Positions 17,601 through 25,735 of a DNA stretch of 44,811 bases are shown here, piece by piece (positions within the stretch are counted from its first letter, which is position 1; every line of letters begins with the position of its first letter). The translations under genes were made by a program, and so were the position numbers. Location of the stretch: the NCBI RefSeq assembly GCF_022447245.1, contig NZ_JAKVBC010000040.1, forward strand, positions 1 to 44,811. The letters are read 5' to 3'. The notes beneath the pieces are model-generated. The model made no database searches and was not told the origin of the DNA. It saw nothing but the letters and a program-made list of their open reading frames with translations. Origin of the DNA: Kordia sp. Its GTDB lineage: Bacteria; Bacteroidota; Bacteroidia; Flavobacteriales; Flavobacteriaceae.

Positions 17601-18960
17601 CTGTAATATTTACTGCGGATAAACCAGACGGCGCTGTTGGTGGTATTGTATCATCCGAAATATCAGTTACAATAGTAATCGTCTGTGAACTTGAGAAATA
17701 TCCGCATGTTCCAACAGTATAAGTAATCACGTAATCACCTAGGGTTGAGTTTGCTGTATCTATTTCCCCAGTTGCTGGATTGATAGCTAGTCCCGCAGGA
17801 GCAGAAAATGTTCCATTGGTCACAGAATTCATCAAAACTGGAGTTGGATTTGGTCCATTAATCGCATACATGCTCGCCATATATCCAAAACCTGCATAAT
17901 CGTTGTAATGTGTATTTATAAAGTTCAGTACAACAGCCGCATAATCTTTTGCAAAAGGTACTAGCGTTTGTGGACGAGAATCGTATACTTGACCATTGTA
18001 GGTTCCTAAATCGCGTACACGGCGGTTCACTTCTGTCATAATTCCATCAATATTTCCAGCTCCTCCTACACCATCACTTGTACCATTTCCTGATCCATGT
18101 CGACGGTTGTTGTAAAAGTCTCCATCAAAATATGCGTTTCCGTTTGGACGTGAATCATCACAGGTTCCTCCACCATTATTGGTAGCACTTGGTACCGTTC
18201 TGTAACCACTTGTACTTCCACAACCAGGATATCCTAAACTTGCATAAAACGTTCCAGAAGCATCTTGAAACATTTGTCCCAAACTACTATTTCCACGTAT
18301 TAATTCTTCATGCGTTAAATTGTTTAAGTTGTTACTTACTAGATTTCTAATGGTAGATTTATTAATAATGTTGGCAGCATTTAAATTTGAAGAATTCAAC
18401 TCTCCTGCTGTAACATTGTATCCAGCTTCAATTCTTGGCACAGAATGGCTTTGTCCATGTAAATCTATGTACAAACCTTTCCCCCAATTTGCTTCAACAG
18501 AGGCACTTGCTTGGTCAATAAATCCGTGAAAAGCATTCCAATGGTCTGCTGCATTAGCGTTACCGCAAGTAGCTTCATTGATTTCACGATTTGGATCGAG
18601 TTTTGATCTGTGTAGATTGTTGATAATCACATGGGCATAACAACCTGTAAGTTCAAAGATTTCTTTTTGAATTTCACGTACTAAGATGTCTGTATTGTCA
18701 TCTCTTTCATTTGTTCCACAGCTTCTATCTGGTAAAGAATTGTCATTATCAGGATAAAATATACCGCCTATTGTTTGTCCAGATTGTTTTACTCCACCAT
18801 GTGGTGCAGAAATAATAATTGGTAAGTTTCCTGGAATGTACTCAATGTAATTTCGCGTATCTCCTGCAGTTTGTTCGTAGAAGGTAGAAACGCCTGGTGT
18901 CTGTGCTTGCAAATATGAGGCAAGTAAGCATAACACCATAAGGTGTAGCATTTTTTTCAT
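14605..18960 (-). CDS. Large modular T9SS-secreted protein with N-formylglutamate-amidohydrolase-like domain
   Basis: A 1451-residue protein. Order: signal peptide (1-19); a domain of about 345 residues with SAPHGG, NLHRSKLDPNRE and YIDLHGQSH, which resemble the metal-binding and catalytic blocks of N-formylglutamate amidohydrolases; an Ig-like segment (about 365-445); a fibronectin type III domain (about 445-540, starting PPTAPSGLSAV); a GEVED domain (about 545-695, with WIDYNQDGDF and GEVEDYTV); four tandem DUF5011/Cry22-type Ig repeats (about 700-1010); two MAM-like jelly-roll domains (about 1030-1185 and 1190-1345); and a T9SS type A sorting domain (about 1370-1451, with IFPNPVRGN and LPSGVYFIEIF). 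Likely a cell-surface or extracellular amidase or peptidase-like hydrolase on an adhesive stalk; the substrate is unknown. It shares a terminator with the convergent ExbD gene. Confidence 0.8.
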   Translation of the reverse strand: MKKMLHLMVLCLLASYLQAQTPGVSTFYEQTAGDTRNYIEYIPGNLPIIISAPHGGVKQSGQTIGGIFYPDNDNSLPDRSCGTNERDDNTDILVREIQKEIFELTGCYAHVIINNLHRSKLDPNREINEATCGNANAADHWNAFHGFIDQASASVEANWGKGLYIDLHGQSHSVPRIEAGYNVTAGELNSSNLNAANIINKSTIRNLVSNNLNNLTHEELIRGNSSLGQMFQDASGTFYASLGYPGCGSTSGYRTVPSATNNGGGTCDDSRPNGNAYFDGDFYNNRRHGSGNGTSDGVGGAGNIDGIMTEVNRRVRDLGTYNGQVYDSRPQTLVPFAKDYAAVVLNFINTHYNDYAGFGYMASMYAINGPNPTPVLMNSVTNGTFSAPAGLAINPATGEIDTANSTLGDYVITYTVGTCGYFSSSQTITIVTDISDDTIPPTAPSGLSAVNITETTADLLWTTSVDNVDVTGYRIYQNGTLRETIPQVTNFVLTNLTPDTSYTIGLTAIDSAGNESATSNEVTFITLPNVVINYCTSASENVNDEYISRVQFGDIDNASGAQFYSDFTNISTDLVKNGQYVLTVTPTWTGTVYNESYAAWIDYNQDGDFTDPGEQVWTQGNTQQTPVSTTITIPTSAPNGATRMRISMKYNALPTPCETFTYGEVEDYTVNLISAEPDSLAPIITLLGENTVQIFVGNTYTDAGATALDNVDGDVTDLIEVTGTVNTAVAGTYTLFYNVRDAANNQAAEVTRTVNVVELVDDIAPVITINGDAVINLNVGDIYTELGATATDNIDGDISANVSIGGTVNTSTAGVYTVRYNVSDATGNAATEVTRTVNVVADTTIPVITLNGNATITLNLGDTYTELGASATDNVDGDITANISITGTVDTSTAGTYVIRYNVNDAAGNTATEVTRTVTVLPDTTIPVITLIGNATINLNVGDAYTELGATATDNVDGDITANISITGTVDTSVAGTYTVRYNVSDAAGNAATEVTRTVNVEEVGVGCTNGIDTFPYAESFEGTLGAWTQSTQDDIDWTITSGTTPSNGTGPNSAIDGSSYIFVEASGNGTGYPDKQAILTSPCFDLSQLTQATFSFNYHMYGTDMGTLDVEISEDNGATWTSIWTKTGNQGNAWQTINLDLSAYTGGSVQLRFNRVTGSTWRADIAIDNVSLIDQEIIVEGCTNGIGTYPYTESYENTLGVWTQSGQDDIDWSINSNGTPSNSTGPSSATDGSFYIYVEASGNGTGFPNKQAIINSPCYDLTNEASATFSFSYHMFGANDMGTISLEISNDNALSWTTIWTESGNKGNQWLNVNLDISQYVGGSVQLRFNRVTGGTWQADVAIDKVELKTTVAARQETVTTKDTKEDTSIVDASNATTLTIFPNPVRGNVLNIKLDRGTVKSYKIINLYGQAVASGTTGNQIKVNKLPSGVYFIEIFDGHSTLSKKFIKQ
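15965..16925 (-). repeat. Four tandem DUF5011/Ig-like repeats inside the modular T9SS gene
   Basis: The block encoding EVTRTVNV recurs in register with starts near 15965, 16208, 16451 and 16700, so the repeat units are 243, 243 and 249 nt. Each unit encodes about 81 residues that begin PVITL-G and contain NVGD-YTELGA-ATDN-DGD and GTY-RYNV-DA-GN. The first three by coordinate are very alike at DNA level and the fourth (16.7-16.9 kb) is the most divergent, suggesting duplication from one end. Confidence 0.85.
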
Positions 18961-19382
18961 AGTTTATTACTAATTAGGTTAAGTTCAAAGAGATTATTTT
19001 GGGGCAAATAACCTGTTAAAACAGTCTTTATTTTTTGAAATATGCATTCATGGCAAAATGTGTATTTCTTAGGGCTATTTTATTAGTATCATAAATCTAA
19101 CTTCATTTAAAATCATCTCTAGAGTATTTAGTTGATCGCACATAATCTGTCGTCTAAACGCATGTTTTCATCGTTGTAATACACTTTTTAACGTTTAAAT
19201 GCACAATTTCATGAAAATACTTAAGAATTATTGGGTTTATATATTGGGTTTTACCCTATGTATTTTAAGGTTTTTACGTACGTTGTTGCGTTTTTCGGAA
19301 TGTTTGATGTTTTTCTTTGATTTTTTTGCATAAAAAAAGCGTTTTTTTACAAAAACGCTTCAAACAGGTAAGAAACTATGCA
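18961..19382. other. Gene-free stretch upstream of the modular T9SS gene
   Basis: About 420 nt with no convincing open frame. It should contain the promoter of the minus-strand T9SS gene, but no full TTTG/TAnnTTTG pair was found. The terminator of the patatin gene occupies 19337-19360. Confidence 0.5.
19337..19360 (-). terminator. Rho-independent terminator of the patatin gene
   Basis: A 10-bp stem (aagcgttttt at 19337-19346, aaaaacgctt at 19351-19360) with a 4-nt loop. Read on the minus strand it runs straight into a T-tract. It lies 22 nt past the stop of the patatin gene. Confidence 0.75.
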
Positions 19383-21074
19383 TTAGCTCTTTAAGGATTC
19401 TATATAAAACATAGGATTCGTATTGAATTGCTTCCAATCATTTTCTAAGTCAGTATACAATGCATCAATAGCTGTCGTTTCCTCTTCAGAGAGCTTTATT
19501 TTTTTATTCTTTTTAAGTTTTAAGATATAATCCATCAACTTGTAACAAGATGTAAATTGCCCACAGGCAATTAAGGAATCCATACGATTGTTTTTGATAT
19601 CATTTTCATCCCACCAAAGTGTCGTTGGCATTTCAGAAGCAATTAATCCAGTATGCTTTAATGCGTCGCTCGGTGCTGGGCTTACGTTTTTATTAAAACT
19701 AAAGGATTTGCTGTATGCCGTTTTTTCTCCATTTAATTCATATACTGTTGATGTAATGATTCTGTGGCGTAAATCGGGATCAGAATATAGCAAGCGATAG
19801 TTTAAGCGTCGTATTTGCTTTAAAAAGATATCATTTACCATAATTACAGTAGATGAAATACGTTCTGTCAACATGCGTTGTACCAATCCTACACTCAGTT
19901 TTTTAAAGCTTAATACATCATCTACTAATGGCGCTGGTACATTTTTATTGAATAAAGATTTTGCAAAGTTGATACCCAGATTTTTATACTTATTCGCAAA
20001 ATATCCAAAGACAGTTAATAATAATCCTATTCCAGTGATAATTCCCCCAACAACATATAAAGAAGGTAAGGCATTCTCACCAAACACTTTCATTGCATTG
20101 AGGACTATAAGTAAGATACCAAGTACTAATATGATTAGATATAAAGGTTTTATTTTGAAATAATCCATTATATTAGAAACCACACTTTTTATACTCGCAC
20201 TTTCGTCTTTCTTTTTTTCTTCTGGTTGCCAAGGATCCATTTTAAAACTACCCACATCATTCACCACAATTAAGTCCAATTCTTTATTGAGTTCATCATC
20301 GCGTTTTCGAGCAATACTAATATTCATCATGCTACCAATTCCTTGATTGTCTGCAATTCCTCCATCCATAATTCCGACACCATTAGCAAAACGATCTAGT
20401 TTTTTTACTTCTTTATAGGCTTCCGATTTTTGGTCACTTATATAATCGTCTGGAAATACTAATGGTTCAAATCCTAAAGGAAAACAAGAAGAAGAAGCTG
20501 TAATATCACCAAGTTGTAATTGACTTTCTAACGGATTTAAAAGTTTATTGCTTAACGGTTTGTTTGCTAATAGTCCTGTATTTTGGAATCGGAATGCCAA
20601 TCCGAATGAGAATTCTGTTGAATTGAAACATACATACTTTAAGTTATATAACTTTTCTTTGTCCAAAAACATATCAAAACTTCCTTTATACACGTCCATA
20701 TCTGCATAGGTTAATGCAAATGAATTGATTAGCGAACGCTTTTTATGTGGATTGTCTTTCCAAACTTGATCATCGTCGAGTTTGGCAATGGCAGTTTCTA
20801 AGAGTTGGTCATTTCCAGGTTTGAAATTATCATAGAACTCATTAAAAAAAGCTTTAAAATCAAAATCTTTTTGCAGTGAAGCTTTTGAAAAAGCCACACC
20901 AAATAATGTTCCTCCACTGACAGTGCTAATGGCTTCAATATGATCTAATAGTGGTTTTCCTTGATAATGGATTTTATCGTAATAGGAAACAACTCCTAAA
21001 GCGAAAAATGTGGCACGATATCCACCACCGCTAAAACAAAGTCCAATGTTTTTAAAAGGGATAAAATCTTTCAT
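19383..21074 (-). CDS. Patatin-like phospholipase with two internal transmembrane helices
   Basis: A 563-residue protein with the patatin oxyanion loop CFSGGGYRA (about 13-21), the nucleophile Ser53 in TVSGGT (the usual GxSxG with its first Gly replaced) and the catalytic Asp237 in IMDGGIADNQG. Patatins are Ser/Asp acyl hydrolases acting on phospholipids or other lipid esters. About residues 311-328 and 340-360 are two hydrophobic helices forming a hairpin, so the enzyme is probably anchored in the inner membrane. The C-terminal ~200 residues are helical and unassigned. There is no signal peptide. The gene lies 174 nt downstream of the FAD oxidoreductase gene on the same strand, with a weak hairpin between, so co-transcription is uncertain. 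The patatin fold is secure; its target lipid and role are not. Confidence 0.82.
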   Translation of the reverse strand: MKDFIPFKNIGLCFSGGGYRATFFALGVVSYYDKIHYQGKPLLDHIEAISTVSGGTLFGVAFSKASLQKDFDFKAFFNEFYDNFKPGNDQLLETAIAKLDDDQVWKDNPHKKRSLINSFALTYADMDVYKGSFDMFLDKEKLYNLKYVCFNSTEFSFGLAFRFQNTGLLANKPLSNKLLNPLESQLQLGDITASSSCFPLGFEPLVFPDDYISDQKSEAYKEVKKLDRFANGVGIMDGGIADNQGIGSMMNISIARKRDDELNKELDLIVVNDVGSFKMDPWQPEEKKKDESASIKSVVSNIMDYFKIKPLYLIILVLGILLIVLNAMKVFGENALPSLYVVGGIITGIGLLLTVFGYFANKYKNLGINFAKSLFNKNVPAPLVDDVLSFKKLSVGLVQRMLTERISSTVIMVNDIFLKQIRRLNYRLLYSDPDLRHRIITSTVYELNGEKTAYSKSFSFNKNVSPAPSDALKHTGLIASEMPTTLWWDENDIKNNRMDSLIACGQFTSCYKLMDYILKLKKNKKIKLSEEETTAIDALYTDLENDWKQFNTNPMFYIESLKS

Positions 21075-21177
21075 AATTGGTAAATATGGTTAGTTTTTGT
21101 TGATTGTTTACTTATAAGAAGGCTATTTCAATCTTGGGGAAGTCTCTCAAATATACTCATTTACGCGTATATATACC

Positions 21178-21205
21178 AAAAGGAAAGCATTAAAGCTCTC
21201 CTTTT
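21178..21205 (-). terminator. Weak hairpin after the FAD oxidoreductase gene
   Basis: Arms AAAAGGAAAG (21178-21187) and CTCTCCTTTT (21196-21205) pair at 9 of 10 positions. It lies 43 nt past the stop on the minus strand and has only a short T-run, so read-through into the patatin gene is possible. Confidence 0.35.
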
Positions 21206-21248
21206 AGCATAAAATACAGCGTTGTTAGTAAGTAGTTGATAGATGAAT

Positions 21249-23351
21249 TTAATTCCTATTTCTTTTTACTGCTATATCTGGAGCTGTTAATGCGCCCCAA
21301 GTTGCTTGCATTTTGACAATATGTTTGGTGGCATTCATTTTCTCTAAAATGTTATTCACTGCATTATATGCTGAATCTAATGCGCCTACAATCCAACCGT
21401 GATGCACAGAACAACATTCACCAGCTAGGTTTAGTGCTCCGTTAAACTCAGGTGTCAATAAGGTTGGATATAGATTTTTGAATTGCCCTGGATTGAATAG
21501 TGCAAAAGCACCACCGCCTGCATGTTGATCCCAGAACCATGTCTTGGTAGTCACACCATCGTTGTATCCAGCAAAATACTTGTAAATGTCTACTTCAGGA
21601 TACATAAATTGAATTCCTTTTAAACATTCGTATACACGTTCTTCATCAGATAATGCGCCCATACGTTCAGCATCTTGTGCCCAGCAATAGATTTGCAATA
21701 CCCCTTTTTGAGCATCGTATCCGTAAGAAGGATATACAATTTGTCTGTTTGGTCTGTCGCTAGCAGATACGCCTAATCCTGTTTTATATTGACGTTCACC
21801 AATGTCTTTCCAGAATTGTGTGTTGAATGTAATGAATGCTTTGAAAGACGGCATATAGTTACATTCGCGTAAGACTCTCGATTTAGCAAAAGACAAGTCT
21901 TCAAAGAAATTCTTATGTTTTTGTCCATTAAGATACGCACCGTTTGGCAATGTACTGATGACATACGCATACTCACGATCTGTAATTTCGTTTTTATCAT
22001 TTATGATGGATAAGCGGATTCCTCCATTGTTATCATATAGTTTTTCATCATATCGCGCCGTAGTGACTCTATGATTCATAAAAACTCGTTCTTTCGTAGC
22101 AGAAGGATCGTATTTAGTATTGGCATGTCCTTTTGGATCTGCTGGAGGAACTGTTGATGGAGGTTCTGCATCCTTAGTAAGGTTTGGAGGTGAATATCCA
22201 TAATCGTTATTAGCACCTTTTTCCATTCCTATTAAGAGTTGTGCTATTTGTCCATCATCTAAAGTTACACCTTTTTCAAGATTTAACACTGTTCTACAAG
22301 CATCTGGAAAATGCTGCATTCCTTTGTCCATGGTAATCATATAGATATTTGGATCGGATGAATCGTACGAGTTTTTACTTCCATCCCAATCATATACTGC
22401 AATGACCATTTCCACAAAAGAGACACTGTACATTCCGGTTCCTACATTCAATGTTTCTAAGTAACTCGCTACATTGTATGGTAAGTTTTCACATGGTGCG
22501 CCCATTACCGGATCGAAGTATTCTTCTAAATCTGCCAGTGTAAAGACATTCGTTAGATATGCCCACATGGAATAGTTGTCATAACGCATTAGTTTGGCAA
22601 ATCCGAGTTCAAATGATTTGTCAATCGCTGTTAAAAAAGGATCATTTACTTTGTCAAGAATGACATTAATCGGTAAATATTCGTTGCCATCTTCATCTTT
22701 TTTTGGAGTTACCCAAACTTCAGCCAAATCGCCACCTTGATCTACGCCAAAGTTTAAGGAATTTAGACTTGCATTTTTGACAATGATTGGGTCTTTCATA
22801 TTGTTAAATCGCAAACGCTGATAGTCTGAGTTATAGTAGAATTTACGCCAGCGCAATAATTGATCCGTTAAGCCATTTCGTTCTAATACATAATTTAGCG
22901 ACAACGCCAAATGTTGTACAGGCAACATATCATCAGAGAATTGAGGAATACGCATACCTCCTACTTCTCCATATAATCCTTTATTTTCTTGACTGTTGGT
23001 ATCATATTCGGTAGAATACCAAGTGTCGATTCGTCCACCAACACGATCGGAAGCTTCAAAAATTTCAAATTCAATTCCGAGCGATTTTAAAATCAATCCT
23101 GCATACATTCCGGCAAAACCACCACCGATGATTCCTACCAATGGTTTCTTTTCATCATCTTTAGCTTCAATAATTTATTTTTTGAGGGATAAAATGTTTT
23201 CGACTTGCGAACGTTGTTTTAGTAATGTTTCTTTATAATCGTCTCCGTAATTCTTAATAATCCAATCAGAGAAGGCTTTACGAACAGAACCTTTCTTTTT
23301 TTTATCCTTATTGGAAGCTTGTTTTCCTGGGCCAAATGATAAATAACTCAT
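21249..23351 (-). pseudogene. FAD-dependent amine-oxidase-like flavoprotein with a nonsense codon near the N-terminus
   Basis: The main open part (from about 23141) encodes a ~630-residue flavoprotein with the dinucleotide-binding motif GIIGGGFAGMYAG and EIFEASDRVGGR, typical of flavin monoamine/L-amino-acid oxidases. The C-terminal FAD block is near LNLAGECCSVHHGWIVGAL. The frame runs further back without a break to an ATG at 23349-23351: 58 codons beginning MSYLSFGPGKQ, then TAA at 23175-23177, then IIEAKDDEKKPL leading into the FAD motif. No ATG lies between the TAA and the FAD motif in this frame, only the TTG at 23141. I read this as an ancestral ~700-codon gene with a sense codon (perhaps GAA) changed to TAA. 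Reinitiation at the TTG could still make a near-complete FAD domain, so residual function is possible. It is followed by the patatin gene. Confidence 0.7.
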
Positions 23352-23476
23352 GTGTAATGGTTTTGAGGTTAGTAAAGTAATTTACTGCGGTTTTCACAAA
23401 GCTACATATCCACTTAGAAAAGTGCAATAGGCGTTTTTACGTGATTTTAAATGGTATTACATTTCTACTCCGCTCA

Positions 23477-23490
23477 ATGTACATGTACAT
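23477..23490. repeat. Perfect 14-bp palindrome
   Basis: ATGTACATGTACAT reads the same on both strands. It lies 126 nt upstream of the ancestral start of the FAD oxidoreductase gene and just before the REP-like repeats, in a gene-free stretch (23352-23640). It may be an operator or chance. Confidence 0.35.
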
Positions 23491-23496
23491 ACGATA

Positions 23497-23635
23497 CGTC
23501 ATTGCGAGGAAATAGGACGAAGCAATCTGTGACCTCATATAACAAAAGCGTAATACTATAAACAGATTACCGCGCTATGCTCGTAATGAAGTGCTTAGAT
23601 ACGTAATTGCGAGGAAATAGGACGATGCAATCTGT
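23497..23635. repeat. REP-like palindromic repeat cluster
   Basis: Two 34-bp direct copies, 23497-23530 and 23602-23635, both run cgt-attgcgaggaaatagg and end gcaatctgt, differing at two positions. Between them, 23562-23592 holds a diverged inverted copy (acagatt ... cgtaatgaag), so the unit can fold as a large hairpin with a following half. The sequence attgcgag...gcaatctgt resembles a widespread intergenic palindrome family of Bacteroidota and other bacteria. It lies at the edge of the region of broken genes. No transposase is nearby. Confidence 0.7.
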
Positions 23636-23640
23636 AGCTT

Positions 23641-23897
23641 CACATGCAAGTTATATAGCCAATGATCCACAAATTGGCAGTACCGATTATTATAATTACG
23701 ATGATGATGATACGTTGCTTGGTGCAGAAGTTACGGCCGATTGTTATCGTTGAAATATCATGATTTATACTAAGATGATCAATCAGTTAAGTTATGAGGA
23801 AGATGCTGTTTTCTTGATTATTGAAGCTGATCACGTACCTATTTTAGAATATCTGTTTGATACAAATCCACATTTTGAAGTGGTAAAATCAAGTTAG
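23641..23897 (+). pseudogene. 3' remnant of a gene (DUF5694-like) with an in-frame TGA
   Basis: Directly after the second REP-like copy the plus frame encodes ASYIANDPQIGSTDYYNYDD, then GAEVTADCYR, a TGA at 23751-23753, then in the same frame NIMIYTKMINQL and VFLIIEADHVPILEYLFD, ending at TAG 23895-23897. The pattern (W/C-Y-R-x-N-x-x-I-Y, later a hydrophobic strand with G/E-A-D/G-H-x-P-I-L) resembles the C-terminus of DUF5694 proteins; this match is from memory and moderate. The 5' part of the gene is absent, apparently cut at the repeat element. It is a fragment with no expected function. Confidence 0.5.
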
Positions 23898-23905
23898 TGG
23901 CTGAA

Positions 23906-24619
23906 TTAGTGGAATAAGTTTTTAACTGTTGTTTTATTCGTACTACCTACAGGAATTTCGATGGTTTCAACAAAAACACTTGCAGGAGTTATCTTTTTTA
24001 AACGATTGGTATTAATGATGTACGATCTGTGAATTTGGATAAAGTGTGCAGTATCTAGCTTTTTTAGCTAATTTGATAAGCTACATAAGGTTAGAACCTT
24101 TTCGTTATTAATCAACGTATATGCATAAATATTGTTTAAGGTATTGAATAAAAAGTGCGGATTGATTTGACTTTTTAAGTTCTTCAATTCAGCCGTACGC
24201 AAATGATTTCCAGGAATGTATGATTTTTTAAAACTATAGAAACTATAGAATATCAAACACACCAAAATGTATTCACTCAAAACTCCAAGCGCATGTGTCT
24301 TTTAGGAATAATCATCTAAATGATAGATATATAGATTTAGAATGTATTTGGAAAATAAGGTTCCAAAAAAGGTCATTGATCCAAAAAATAATAGCAATAA
24401 CGGTATTTTGTAACTATTCCGCCTAGGGAAGAAAAAATAATAGCAAACATATACCGTAATGATGAGCAATATAATATTACTATTTGCTGTAATCCATTGT
24501 ACCACAATATACTTATTATCAATGTATTTGAGCAACGGATACGTAAGGTATAATACCCAAAATAAGAGATGTAGATAACCTTCTTTTTTTAAAATGTTTT
24601 CGATGCGAAACGATGTCAT
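23906..24619 (-). pseudogene. Decayed LytS-type histidine kinase fused by deletion to a LytTR domain end
   Basis: One minus-strand frame of 238 codons from ATG 24619 (MTSFRIENILKKEGYLHLLF) to TAA 23906, broken by TAA at 24302-24304 and TAG at 24068-24070, with no frameshift. The first part has several membrane helices and the sensor-kinase phosphoacceptor block LKSQINPHFLFNTLNNIYAY. Then, within INNEKVLTL, it passes into the C-terminal half of a LytTR DNA-binding domain: FIQIHRSYIINTNRLKKITP and ETIEIPVGSTNKTTV. The kinase ATPase domain, the receiver domain and the first half of the LytTR domain are missing, so one deletion of over 1 kb must have joined an adjacent kinase gene and regulator gene. 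It starts 5 nt after the previous pseudogene, so these were an operon. It resembles the intact pair at 37647-39483. Confidence 0.75.
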
Positions 24620-24624
24620 GCAAT

Positions 24625-25538
24625 TCAATTTTTGATTTCAGAAAGAATTTTGGTAGCGTTTGTGTTATCTGGATTTAGTTCTAATGATTTTTGATAGTAT
24701 TTTATAGCATTTATAGTATCTCCAAGCGTCAAGAAACATTCTGCATAACTGTCATAAGTATTATAAGCTTCTGGATACAATTCTGTATTGAGTTTAAAGA
24801 TCGCCAAGGTCTCTTTTGCGTTTCCATTGCCCATAGAGGTATAGCCAAACTGATTGATGGAAACTTCAGACAAGTCATATTTAGAGGTATTTAGATCTTC
24901 TTTTTTGACAAATTCTACAATTTCTGCAATCGTTTTTCCTTCATTTGATAAATCTGAAAGTTTTTAACTGTTCATTTTTTTAACACGTTCACGTTGTTGT
25001 GCTAACGTTTGTACTCCAAACTCAATGCGCTCTTCATCCGTTATTTTAGTCGTATCAATATCTGACAATCGCCACGGTTCACCTTGGTTTCTTTCATATT
25101 GTGTGCCATAGACTTGCGATTCATTTTTACTGAGCAAGTACCTATCTGTGGCAGCTGCCAAGAGCCATTTATCTGCAGTAGCATCTAATTCAATAGATTT
25201 TTTCATCAATTTGACAGCCATTCCATAGTCTGTAGATTCTTTTCCGTGTTGAAAAATCATTGCGGCATTGTGATAATCTAAGGATGTGTGTACACTTTAT
25301 CTTCTTTTAAGAGTTGATGAATTCGAACACGACGAAAGCTATCATTTTTAGAGACCACTTTCCAATCAATTGAACACGATTTCCGATCTCCTTGATCTTC
25401 TTTGTAAATGTTTTTCAATTCCTCATTATCTGTATGAACTACCTGTTTTTGTGTTGTTGTTTTTGTTGTAGTTGTTGTTTGCTTTTCCTTGCAAGCAAAT
25501 ACGATTGTAATTGCTAAAATTAAAATGATTTTTTTCAT
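24625..25538 (-). pseudogene. DUF6624/TPR lipoprotein gene with a frameshift and a nonsense codon
   Basis: Starts at ATG 25538 (MKKIILILAITIVFACKEK, a lipoprotein signal with Cys at the cleavage site). The DUF6624-like region begins NIYKEDQGDRKSC and reads to KVYT. There a CA dinucleotide appears duplicated (near 25285-25292), shifting the frame. In the next frame it continues LDYHNAAMIFQHGKESTDYG and AAATDRYLLSKNESQVYGTQ, to MNS, a TAA at 24964-24966, then in the same frame KKLSDLSNEGKT-like sequence and a C-terminal TPR unit (YYQKSLELNPDN), ending at TGA 24625. The total span is 304 codons plus 2 nt, which fits a single 2-nt insertion. Non-functional as read. The TPR tail resembles that of the serine hydrolase gene ending at 41673. 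Followed after 5 nt by the kinase remnant. Confidence 0.72.
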
Positions 25539-25735
25539 AAGATCATTTTTTAGAATTCCTGTCTGTTTTTTGATTTTGTATTCAAATCTCATTATTCTGA
25601 TACAATTCTACAAAAAGATCTATGGACTTCCCTATTTGATCTATGAATAATAAATTAATGACACATAAGTATTAATTATAGCGGTGTTTGTATTTCCATA
25701 AGTCATTTATATTAGCTATTTTGTATGTCCCAAAT

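Noticed and set aside
23139-23141. TTG as the true start of the FAD oxidoreductase
   Set aside because: Codons before it (EAKDDEKKPL) extend a normal N-terminus and connect through a single TAA to a convincing ATG-led segment, so an interrupted gene explains the data better. It remains possible as a reinitiation site.
23497-23635. Insertion sequence ends
   Set aside because: No transposase frame lies between or next to the repeats, and the unit is too short; a REP-like element is the better reading.
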